Positions 1 to 5,990 of a stretch of DNA of 5,990 bases are shown here, piece by piece. The DNA comes from Candidatus Eiseniibacteriota bacterium. GTDB taxonomy: Bacteria > Eisenbacteria > RBG-16-71-46 > CAIMUX01 > WJJG01. The position numbers and the translations under genes are program-made. Positions within the stretch are counted from its first letter, which is position 1, and the number at the start of each line of letters is the position of its first letter. A model generated the notes under the pieces. It saw only the letters and a program-made list of their open reading frames with translations, did not search any database and was not told the origin of the DNA. The stretch spans positions 1 to 5,990 of the forward strand of contig VGIY01000168.1 in assembly GCA_016867695.1 (NCBI GenBank), in the 5' to 3' direction.

Positions 1-2547
1 CAGGACGAGCGCGAGCAGGCGCTGCAGCTCGTCATCTTCCTGGCCGGCTTCTCCTTCCTGGTCTACGAGGTCTCCTGGCAGCGCCTGCTCGCGCTCGTCC
101 TGGGGTCGACGGTGACGGCGTCGACGCTGGTGCTGGCCGCGTTCATGGCCGGGCTCGGCGCGGGGGCCTACGCGTGGAGCCGAGCGCCGGGCGCCCGGCG
201 CGACGCGCGCCGGCTGCTGGGGCTGCTGCTGGCGGGCGTGGGGGGATCGAGCGCGCTCGGCTACGGGCTCGTGAACCAGGCGCTGCCCCTTGTCCAGACG
301 GCGCTCGCCGCGCGGGGCGTCGCCGCCGGGCCCGCGGAGGCGATCGTCTTCGCGCTCGCCGCGTGTATCCTTCTGGCGCCGACCTTCCTGATGGGGGGCG
401 TCTTCCCGCTCGTGGCCGGGCTAGCGGTCCGGTCCGGCGACTCCATCGGGCGATCTCTCGGCCGCCTCTACGCGCTCGAGACTCTCGGCAGCGCGCTCGG
501 CGGCCTGGCCGCGGGGTTCATCCTGCTGGGCGCGCTGGGCCAGCGGGCCACGCTGGGACTGGCCGTGGCCCTCGACCTGGCCCTCGCCGCCTGGCTGCTC
601 GCCCGACGCGGGCCGGCGGCTGCGGGACCGGGGCGCGAAGCCCCGGCGGCCGTCCCCGCCGCGTCGGGCGGGCCGGGAGCGCGGGCCGCCGCGCTCGTCG
701 CGGCCTTCGCCTGCGGCTTCTGCATCCTGGCCCTGCAGGTCCTCTGGTTGCGCGTTCTGCGCATCTACCTGACGAACACGAGCTACACCTTCGCGCTCGT
801 CTCCTCCCTCGCCATCCTGGGGGCCTTCGCCGGCAGCGCCTACTACGCGCGTCGCGGGACGGGCAAGGCGGATCCCGTGCGCGCGCTGGCCGTCGCCCTC
901 CTGGCGCTCGCCGTCAGCGCCGGCGCGGGGTGGTTGCTGCTCGTCCGCATGCCCCAGATACTCATGTTCCCCTTCGAGTCGCTGCTCGCCGATCCCATGC
1001 TTCGCGTGCTCGGCATCCCGCTGGCGGCGTCTCTGCTGATCGTCGTTCCCCCCGCCGCCTGCTCGGGCTTCGTCTTCCCGCTGGCCTGTCGCCTGGTGAT
1101 CGCGGACCGGGCGCGCGTCGGCCGCGGCGCGGGCCTCGTGCTCATGGTGAACACGGCCGGGGCCGTGCTCGGGCCGCCGGCGGCGGCGTTCCTCCTGCTG
1201 CCCGCCCTCGGCGCCGTGCGCGCGGCGCTGCTTCTCCTCGTCCTGATCGCCTCGGCGGCCTTCTACGCGCTCACGCGCGGCGGCGGGCGGGCGCCGGCCC
1301 GGATGCGGGCGGCCGCCGGGGCGGGCGCGATCGCGCTCCTGGCGCTCGTGCTCTTCCTGCCGAGCATCCGGATCCTGCCGCCCTCCTTCATCCGCCTCGA
1401 TCGCGAGATCCTCTTCTATCGCGAGTCGGTGGAGGGAACGCTGGCCGTGGGGCGGGACCGGGTGCCCGGGGGGACCAAGCACACCTATGTGAACAACAGC
1501 GCCGTGATCGGCTCCTCCTACGACGCCGTCAAGGTCGTCAAGATGGTCGGCTACCTGCCCTACCTGCTGGGGCTCGACTGCCGCGAGGTGCTGGTGATCG
1601 GCTTCGGCATCGGCGTGACCACCTCGGCCATCGCCTCGCTGCCCGCGGTCGAGTCGATCGAGTGCGCCGAACTGGTGGCGGGCCTGGCCGAGGCCTCGGT
1701 CCACTACCGCGACCTGAATCGCGACGTGGCCGGCGATCCCCGGCTGAGGATCATCGAGGGCGACGGCCGCCACTACCTGCAGCGAACCGGGAAGCGCTAC
1801 GACCTGATCTCCTGCGACCCGACGCACCCGATCCTCGGCTCGGGCAACCTGTACACGCGCGACTACTTCGATCTCTGCCGCCGGCGCCTGAACGCCGGGG
1901 GCATGGTCTCGCAGTACCTGCCGCTGCACAAGCTGGGGCCGAGGGAGTTCCTGGGGATCCTGAGCACCTTCGAGGCGGTCTTCCCGCACTGCGCGGTGTG
2001 GCTCGGTCATTCCCACGCCGTGTTGCTCGGCGCGCCGGAGCCTCTGCGCTTCGACTTCCCCGAGTGGTCGCGGCGGGCGGCCGCGCTGGCCGGGGACGAG
2101 CGCTTCCACCACGATCCCTATCACCTGGCGGCCACGCTCATGCTCACCGGCGAGGGCATTCGGGCGCTCGCGCCCCGAGGCTGGATCCACAGCGACGACA
2201 GGTCCTACACCGAGTTCTTCGCCCCGCGCTGCCTGGATCCGGGCAACGCCGCCGCGAACCTGCGCCTGCTGATCGAGTCGCGCGCCGATCCCGGCGCCCT
2301 GTTCTCCGGCGTCCCGGAGCCGGAGCGCATGGCCCGCTATGTCCAGGGCAGCCGCTGGCTGGCCGAGACCTTCTTCCACCTGCTGAGCGGCGACCCGCGG
2401 AGCGCCCACCAGGCGCTGCGCCGCGCCTACCAGGTCAATCCCGAGGATCGCGAGCTGCCCTTCCTGATGCAGCTCCACTTCCCGCCAGCCCCCCGGTCGG
2501 GGACCGGCTCCGCCACGCCCGGCGCCGGGGGCGCCCGAGGGGGCTGA
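1..2547 (+). CDS. Fused MFS-like membrane protein / spermidine synthase-like domain (5' end outside window)
   Basis: The frame is open to base 1 and the first possible start (GTG at 112) falls inside a conserved helix, so the true start lies upstream; 848 residues are visible. Residues about 9-460 are mostly hydrophobic, with roughly 10-13 membrane helices and the family motifs FLVYEVSWQRLLALVLGST (19-37) and ETLGSALGG (160-168). Residues about 465-690 form a Rossmann-type spermidine synthase-like domain: glycine-rich GFGIG (534-538), AEL with the presumed ribose-binding Glu557, DGR (588-590), and YDLISCDPTHP (600-610) with the catalytic-position Asp606, followed by GSGNLYTRDYF. HSDDRSYTEFFAPR is the usual end of this domain. 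The last 100 residues are a helical, possibly TPR-like tail. Canonical enzymes move an aminopropyl group from decarboxylated S-adenosylmethionine to putrescine; here the second Asp of DxxD is His609 and GGGDG is GFGIG, so the substrate is uncertain. Family assignment is firm, the reaction is not. It would act at the cytoplasmic membrane. Confidence 0.9.
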   Translation, partial: QDEREQALQLVIFLAGFSFLVYEVSWQRLLALVLGSTVTASTLVLAAFMAGLGAGAYAWSRAPGARRDARRLLGLLLAGVGGSSALGYGLVNQALPLVQTALAARGVAAGPAEAIVFALAACILLAPTFLMGGVFPLVAGLAVRSGDSIGRSLGRLYALETLGSALGGLAAGFILLGALGQRATLGLAVALDLALAAWLLARRGPAAAGPGREAPAAVPAASGGPGARAAALVAAFACGFCILALQVLWLRVLRIYLTNTSYTFALVSSLAILGAFAGSAYYARRGTGKADPVRALAVALLALAVSAGAGWLLLVRMPQILMFPFESLLADPMLRVLGIPLAASLLIVVPPAACSGFVFPLACRLVIADRARVGRGAGLVLMVNTAGAVLGPPAAAFLLLPALGAVRAALLLLVLIASAAFYALTRGGGRAPARMRAAAGAGAIALLALVLFLPSIRILPPSFIRLDREILFYRESVEGTLAVGRDRVPGGTKHTYVNNSAVIGSSYDAVKVVKMVGYLPYLLGLDCREVLVIGFGIGVTTSAIASLPAVESIECAELVAGLAEASVHYRDLNRDVAGDPRLRIIEGDGRHYLQRTGKRYDLISCDPTHPILGSGNLYTRDYFDLCRRRLNAGGMVSQYLPLHKLGPREFLGILSTFEAVFPHCAVWLGHSHAVLLGAPEPLRFDFPEWSRRAAALAGDERFHHDPYHLAATLMLTGEGIRALAPRGWIHSDDRSYTEFFAPRCLDPGNAAANLRLLIESRADPGALFSGVPEPERMARYVQGSRWLAETFFHLLSGDPRSAHQALRRAYQVNPEDRELPFLMQLHFPPAPRSGTGSATPGAGGARGG

Positions 2548-2583
2548 GCCGGCGAGCGGTCGCCGGGGGCGATGGGCCGGCTC
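2546..2583 (+). terminator. Possible GC-rich terminator-like hairpin at the end of the aminopropyltransferase-like gene
   Basis: GAGCCGGC (2546-2553) and GCCGGCTC (2576-2583) are perfect 8-base inverted repeats, and the left arm overlaps the TGA stop of the upstream gene. The 22-base loop contains a smaller competing hairpin, GGCGA/TCGCC around gcgg (2551-2564). No T-run follows, so this is not a classical intrinsic terminator, and at this GC content such a stem can arise by chance. It could weakly separate the two + strand genes. Confidence 0.25.
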
Positions 2584-2590
2584 GCGAGCC

Positions 2591-2619
2591 TGGAGCGAAA
2601 CGGCGGCCCGTGCTAGACT
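2591..2619 (+). promoter_or_regulatory. Candidate sigma-70-type promoter for the exported-protein gene
   Basis: An extended -10 element, TG at 2611-2612 followed by TAGACT at 2614-2619 (four of six consensus bases), stands in an otherwise very GC-rich gap. With a 17-base spacer the -35 position is TGGAGC (2591-2596), three of six matches to TTGACA. Transcription would start near 2626, giving a leader of about 44 bases. A perfect 12-base palindrome, GGCTCGCGAGCC (2579-2590), abuts the -35 and could be an operator, though it could also be chance. The -10 is the persuasive part; the -35 is weak. Confidence 0.4.
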
Positions 2620-2659
2620 ACTCCCGTCGCCCGTGCGCCAGGCCTGGGGCTCCATGCCC

Positions 2660-2664
2660 GGAGG
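2660..2664 (+). promoter_or_regulatory. Shine-Dalgarno site (GGAGG) fixing the GTG start at 2670
   Basis: GGAGG lies five bases before the GTG at 2670. It decides the start of a gene whose frame runs open far upstream. The start it selects places a textbook signal peptide at the N-terminus. The ATG at 2654 nearby is in another frame. Confidence 0.7.
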
Positions 2665-2669
2665 CTGCC

Positions 2670-3989
2670 GTGACGCGAACCCGACGCCCTGCCTCTCGAG
2701 CCTCGCGGCCCGGCGAGCGCCTCACGCGCCGGCTCGCCGTTCTCCTGCTGGCCGGCCCGCTTCTCGCGGCAGCGCCCAGTGTGCGCGCGGGCGGCCGGGA
2801 CCTCCCCGGCGACGACATGAGCCACCCGCACTGGATCGATCTCCTCCCCTGGATCGTCACCGGCAACAGCTGCGATTACGAGCCCGACTACGACGCCATG
2901 TGCCCCTTCGGGTCGTGGGGTCCGGACGTCGTCTATGCCGTCGCGCCCGAGCGGAGCGTGACCGTCACGGTCAGCCTGTGCGACTCCCACTACGACACGA
3001 AGCTGATGGTCTACGAGAACGGACCGGGCACGCTGCTCGGCTGCAGCGACGACGCCTGCGCCGGGCCCAACTTCGACTACCCCTACCTCTCCCGCCTGGA
3101 GGGCCTGTCGCTGGTCGCCGGGAACACCTACTACATCGTCGTCAAGGGCTACTGCGCCGAGTGCGGCGTCTACGTCATGAGCGTCGCGCCCGAAGCTCCC
3201 TGCGCGATCGACTTCCCCGGCGGTGGCCTGCCCGAGGGGGAGCCCGAGTGCCACGACGGCTACGTGGACGAGTTCAACGGCGGGTGCGACGCCGGGACGC
3301 CCGCCTTCGTGCCGCTCGTCTTGGGGAGCCAGCCGTTGATCGTCTGCGGGACGAGCGGCACCTACACCACGGGTTTCGAGGTCCGCCGGGACACCGACTG
3401 GTACGCCTTCACGCTTTCCGCCCCGGGCACGCTGACCGCGCGCCTGGCGGCCGAGTTCGACGCCAAGCTGCACATCTTCGACGCGGCCGGCGGCTGCGAC
3501 AGCCCGATCCTGATCGGCGGCGCCGGCAGCGCGGCGTGCGACGCGGCCCTGGCCATCGAGCCGCTCGCCGCGGGCAGCTACTGGCTGCGGGTCTCTCCCG
3601 CCCCGGAGAGCGATGCCGCCTGCGGCGCGCGCTACATCCTGGCCCTCGAGCTCGAGACCGACGAGGCCGGAGTGGGGCCGGGCCCCGATCTCGGGGCGCT
3701 CGCCGCGGCCGGGGGCCTGCGCATCGCCGTCTCCCCCCAACCGGCAAGGGACCGCGCCGAGATCGCCGTCTGGCCGCCGCAGCCGGGCGGACTCGAGGTC
3801 GCCCTCTTCGATCCTTCCGGTCGGCGCATCCGCACGCTGCGCTTCCGGGGCGAGCCGGTCGAGGGCCGCCTGCGCCTCTCCTGGGACGGGCGCGACGACG
3901 GCGGCCGCCCCGTGCCCACCGGCGTCTACGGCTGCCGGGCCGCCGCTGCGGGGGGCAGCGGGACGCGCGTCCTCTTCTGGATCCGCTAG
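2670..3989 (+). CDS. Exported protein with two pre-peptidase-C-like domains and a FlgD-like C-terminal domain
   Basis: The 439-residue protein starts at GTG 2670, chosen from the GGAGG site and the signal peptide: Arg-rich n-region (2-21), hydrophobic core LAVLLLAGPLLAAA (22-35), likely cleavage after VRA (38-40). Residues about 56-175 and 226-330 look like two beta-sandwich pre-peptidase C-terminal (PPC) modules. The second shows the usual RDTDWYAFTL (240-249), a FDAKLHIFD strand and a SYWLRVSP strand. A linker with CGTSGTY (226-232) precedes it. Residues about 350-439 form a FlgD/Por-secretion-like domain with a PQP motif (356-358), WDGRDDGGRPVPTGVY (405-420) and a final strand ending FWIR. 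About 15 cysteines in the mature part suggest disulfides outside the cytoplasm. No catalytic domain is visible, so a surface, adhesive or binding role is inferred; the C-terminal domain may direct secretion or anchoring. Function is unknown. The gene is probably monocistronic and ends 8 bases from the convergent permease gene. Confidence 0.88.
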   Translation: MTRTRRPASRASRPGERLTRRLAVLLLAGPLLAAAPSVRAGGRDLPGDDMSHPHWIDLLPWIVTGNSCDYEPDYDAMCPFGSWGPDVVYAVAPERSVTVTVSLCDSHYDTKLMVYENGPGTLLGCSDDACAGPNFDYPYLSRLEGLSLVAGNTYYIVVKGYCAECGVYVMSVAPEAPCAIDFPGGGLPEGEPECHDGYVDEFNGGCDAGTPAFVPLVLGSQPLIVCGTSGTYTTGFEVRRDTDWYAFTLSAPGTLTARLAAEFDAKLHIFDAAGGCDSPILIGGAGSAACDAALAIEPLAAGSYWLRVSPAPESDAACGARYILALELETDEAGVGPGPDLGALAAAGGLRIAVSPQPARDRAEIAVWPPQPGGLEVALFDPSGRRIRTLRFRGEPVEGRLRLSWDGRDDGGRPVPTGVYGCRAAAAGGSGTRVLFWIR

Positions 3990-3997
3990 CCCCGCCG

Positions 3998-5785
3998 TCA
4001 CAGCGGGCGCAGTGGCCAGAAGAGCGGGATCACCAGCGTGGCGGTGAGCCAGAGCACGATCGACAGAGGGATCCCCAGTCTCGCGTAGTCGCTGAAGCGG
4101 TATCCCCCCGGGCCCATGACGATCAGGTTCGTCTGGTAGCCGATCGGGAGATTGAAGCTGGCGCTGGCGCCGAAGGCGACGGCCAGGAGCAGCGGGCGCG
4201 GATCGACCCCCAGGTCGGCGCCCAGGCGGACGACGATCGGCGTGAGCAGGACGGCGCTGGCGTTGTTGGAGAGGACCTCCGTCAACAGCGCGGTGACGAT
4301 GTAGAGGACCGAGAGCAGCAGCCAGGGTCGGGAGGGGTCGAGCAGCCCGACCGTGGCGCGGACGACGGCCTGGGCGAGTCCGGTCTTGGACATGGCGATG
4401 CCCAGAGGGATCGTTCCGGCGAGCATCATCAGGGTCGTCGTGTCCAGGGCGCGGAAGGCCTCGTCGACGCGCAGGCAGCGGGTGAAGAGGACGAGGATCG
4501 CCGCCGACAGGGCGGCCACGGCCAGGGGCACGTGCAGCAGCGCCGTGGCGAGCACCATGCAGGCCATGATGGCCACCGCCAACGGCAGGCGGCGGTGGCG
4601 GTGGATCGTCTCCTCGACCCCCTCGACGATCAGGACGTCGTTGCCCTCGCGCAGCGCGGCCGCCCCGCGATCGTCGACCTGCAGAAGGAGCACGTCGCCC
4701 TCCATCAGCTTCATACGCCGGATCCGGTAGCGATGTTGGCGTCCCCCGCGCTGGACGGCGACGACCTTGACGCCGTAGAGGCGATGGAGTCCCAGCTCCA
4801 TCACCGGCCGGCCCAGGAATCGCGAGTCGGGCAGGACCACGGCCTCGATCAGCCGAAGCTGGATCGTGCGCATGGGCACGCGCTGCTCGTCCTCGACGAC
4901 GGAGGCCAGCTCGACGCCGGCGGCCGAGGAGAGGAAGCGGGAGATCTCGTTGGGGCTGCCCTGGATGATCAGGGCGTCGTCGGGCGCGAGCGGCAGCGCG
5001 CGGGCGCGGACGGCGGGGATGATCTCCTCGCCGCGGATCAGCTCGAGCAGCTGCAGCTCCCCGTTGCGGGGCAGGCTGTCCTCCAGGCGCCGGCCGATCC
5101 AGGGGCTCGCGGCCTGGATGACGACCTCGGTGACGAAGCTCGCCGAGCGCCGGGCGGGCATCAGCGCCGACAGGGGCGTGCGCTCCGGCAGCAGCAGGGG
5201 CGCGAGGGCGATGATCGTGATTGCGCCGACGGCGAAGTAGACGACGCCGAAGGGGGTGAAGTCGAAGAGCCCGAAGCCCGGGCCGCCCGACTTGCGGGAG
5301 AGGTCGTCGATGAGGATGTTCGTGCTCGTGCCGATCAGCGTGCAGGTGCCTCCGAGGATGGCGAAGTAGCTGATCGGGATGAACAGCCGGCTGGGGGAGA
5401 TGGCGCTGTTCCGGCAGAGGCTGAGGACGATCGGAATGAGCAGGACGACCACCGGCGTGTTGTTCATGAAGGCGCTGGCCACCCCGGCGACGAGCGCGAA
5501 GGCGACGAGCAGTCCGCGGGGCCCCAGCCCGCGGGCCCTGGCGAGGGCGGGCTGGAGGAGGTCGAGCATGCCGGTGCGGGTCAGCGCCGCGCTCAGGACG
5601 AACATCGAGGCGACCGTGACCGTGGCGGGGCTGGAGAAGCCCTGCAGCGCCTCGGCGGGTTCCAGAATCCCGGTCAGGGCGAGGGCGGCGATGATCCCCA
5701 GCGCGGTGAGCTCCAGCGGCACCAGCCGGGTGAGGAAGAGCGCCAGGGCCGCCGCGATGATGGCGGCGAGAATCAGGATCTCCAT
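3998..5785 (-). CDS. SLC13-family (DASS) anion permease with two central RCK_C/TrkA_C domains
   Basis: The product has 595 residues, the normal length for this subfamily. It has two membrane halves (about 1-200 and 400-595) of the ion-transporter fold, each with paired signature motifs: MNNTP (107-111) and GTSTN (152-156) in the first, SNNAS (506-510) and GYQTN (549-553) in the second. These Asn-Thr/Ser motifs bind sodium and substrate in characterised family members. Between the halves, about 214-292 and 306-388, lie two soluble RCK_C-type domains (for example LIRGEEIIPAVRARALPLAP and MKLMEGDVLLLQVDD), thought to sense a ligand and gate transport. Relatives move sulfate or di-/tricarboxylates, generally with sodium; the substrate cannot be read here. 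ATG 5785 was chosen because a hydrophobic helix begins at once (MEILILAAIIAAALALF). A GGAG lies only 3 bases upstream and AAGG 11 bases upstream, so the ribosome site is weak. The frame is open for 64 more codons upstream, but these encode only Arg/Ala/Gly/Pro-rich sequence. Confidence 0.92.
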   Translation of the reverse strand: MEILILAAIIAAALALFLTRLVPLELTALGIIAALALTGILEPAEALQGFSSPATVTVASMFVLSAALTRTGMLDLLQPALARARGLGPRGLLVAFALVAGVASAFMNNTPVVVLLIPIVLSLCRNSAISPSRLFIPISYFAILGGTCTLIGTSTNILIDDLSRKSGGPGFGLFDFTPFGVVYFAVGAITIIALAPLLLPERTPLSALMPARRSASFVTEVVIQAASPWIGRRLEDSLPRNGELQLLELIRGEEIIPAVRARALPLAPDDALIIQGSPNEISRFLSSAAGVELASVVEDEQRVPMRTIQLRLIEAVVLPDSRFLGRPVMELGLHRLYGVKVVAVQRGGRQHRYRIRRMKLMEGDVLLLQVDDRGAAALREGNDVLIVEGVEETIHRHRRLPLAVAIMACMVLATALLHVPLAVAALSAAILVLFTRCLRVDEAFRALDTTTLMMLAGTIPLGIAMSKTGLAQAVVRATVGLLDPSRPWLLLSVLYIVTALLTEVLSNNASAVLLTPIVVRLGADLGVDPRPLLLAVAFGASASFNLPIGYQTNLIVMGPGGYRFSDYARLGIPLSIVLWLTATLVIPLFWPLRPL

Positions 5786-5882
5786 GGGCTCCGTCGCCTT
5801 GCCTGGATGAACCGCGCGGCCCGCCCCGCGCGGGGAGCGGCGCCGCCGGGCGGCCCGGGGCGCCGGGGATCGCGCCGCCGCT

Positions 5883-5915
5883 CCGGCTGTCCGCCCGCGG
5901 GGCGGGGACGGCCGG
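5883..5915. repeat. Interrupted 33-base inverted repeat (strong potential hairpin) upstream of the permease gene
   Basis: CCGGC (5883-5887) pairs with GCCGG (5911-5915), then a T/G wobble, GTCC (5889-5892) with GGAC (5906-5909), and GCCC (5893-5896) with GGGC (5900-5903). This leaves a two-base bulge (GG, 5904-5905) and a three-base loop. It sits about 100 bases ahead of the permease start. There is no T-run on either side, so it is not a classical terminator. It might shape the leader RNA, or end a transcript arriving from the right of the window. The GC bias makes some pairing expected. Confidence 0.45.
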
Positions 5916-5929
5916 GGCGCGAGGGCGCC

Positions 5930-5972
5930 TCGGGCGCCCGAGGACAGAGATTTCGCCCTGGAGGGCGCCCGA
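5930..5972. repeat. Pair of GGGCGCCC palindromes forming a 10-base inverted repeat
   Basis: TCGGGCGCCC (5930-5939) and GGGCGCCCGA (5963-5972) are perfect inverted repeats around a 23-base spacer. The left copy extends to the 12-base palindrome TCGGGCGCCCGA (5930-5941). GAGGGCGCC also occurs directly repeated at 5921-5929 and 5961-5969. Inside, CGCCC/GGGCG (5954-5958 and 5963-5967) around TGGA makes a small alternative hairpin. Two equal palindromic half-sites about 32 bases apart could be repressor sites for the permease gene; no known operator is recognised. Confidence 0.4.
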
Positions 5973-5990
5973 ATCAAGCCCCAAGTGTCG

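Larger units (their letters stand above)
5786..5990 (-). other. Non-coding, extremely GC-rich region upstream of the permease gene
   Basis: I find no credible gene here. From 5811 to 5940 only about 10 of 130 bases are A or T, while 5941-5990 is closer to the genome average and is where a promoter would most likely lie. Reading toward the permease, TTGATT (5972-5977) could serve as a -35, but no good -10 follows. Open frames in this stretch encode only low-complexity Arg/Ala/Gly/Pro. Several inverted repeats are listed separately. Confidence 0.5.

Noticed and set aside
421..2655. A 744-codon open frame antisense to the first gene
   Set aside because: It is compositionally biased (Arg, Gln, Gly, Glu, Ala), has no recognisable motif, and lies opposite a clear membrane protein.
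174..2669. Long open frame upstream of and continuous with the exported-protein gene
   Set aside because: It encodes Arg/Pro/Gly/Ala-rich low-complexity sequence in a shifted frame over the aminopropyltransferase-like gene. The real start at 2670 has a ribosome site and a signal peptide.
3991..4007. Bidirectional terminator between the convergent genes
   Set aside because: The stem is only five base pairs with a seven-base loop, and no T-run follows on either strand.
5786..5977. N-terminal extension of the permease by 64 codons
   Set aside because: The extension is Arg/Ala/Gly/Pro-rich, has no membrane helix or conserved feature, and would make the protein longer than its family. The ATG at 5785 begins directly with the first helix.
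5967..5980. Sigma-54-type promoter ahead of the permease (GG-N10-GC spacing on the - strand)
   Set aside because: Only the GG and GC spacing fits; the flanking TGGCAC and TTGC elements are missing, and such spacing is common by chance here.
2613..5984. A 1123-codon open frame on the - strand
   Set aside because: It spans two well-supported genes in another frame and its translation is low-complexity. Stop codons are rare at this GC content, so long shadow frames are expected.

Overview
The window is very GC-rich DNA (about 70% by eye) with three genes, two on the + strand and one on the - strand. The second gene encodes an exported protein built of beta-sandwich pre-peptidase-C-like modules. 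It ends in a FlgD-like/Por-type C-terminal domain with the signature WDGRDDGGRPVPTGVY. This combination with high GC suggests an uncultured Gram-negative lineage of the Fibrobacterota-Chlorobiota-Bacteroidota kind (Candidatus Eisenbacteria, Krumholzibacteriota or Latescibacterota). That placement is inferred from protein style only; there is no marker gene in the window.

Layout. Bases 1-2547 (+) hold a polytopic membrane protein fused to a spermidine-synthase-like domain; its start lies left of the window. A 122-base gap (2548-2669) contains a weak GC-rich inverted repeat, a plausible sigma-70-type promoter and a good Shine-Dalgarno site. Bases 2670-3989 (+) encode the exported modular protein. 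Only 8 bases separate its stop from the stop of the convergent gene at 3998-5785 (-), an SLC13-type anion permease with two central RCK_C (TrkA_C) domains. The last 205 bases (5786-5990) are non-coding as far as I can tell. They are about 92% GC between 5811 and 5940 and contain several inverted repeats, and they form the upstream region of the permease gene.

The three genes do not form an obvious pathway. Genes 1 and 2 point the same way but the gap with its own promoter suggests separate transcription, and gene 3 is convergent. No polyamine-pathway partner (such as adenosylmethionine decarboxylase), mobile element, CRISPR array, tRNA or rRNA is visible. I see no convincing new multi-gene system. 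The most interesting items are the diverged active-site motif and visible internal duplication of the membrane aminopropyltransferase-like protein, and the stand-alone secreted module protein.
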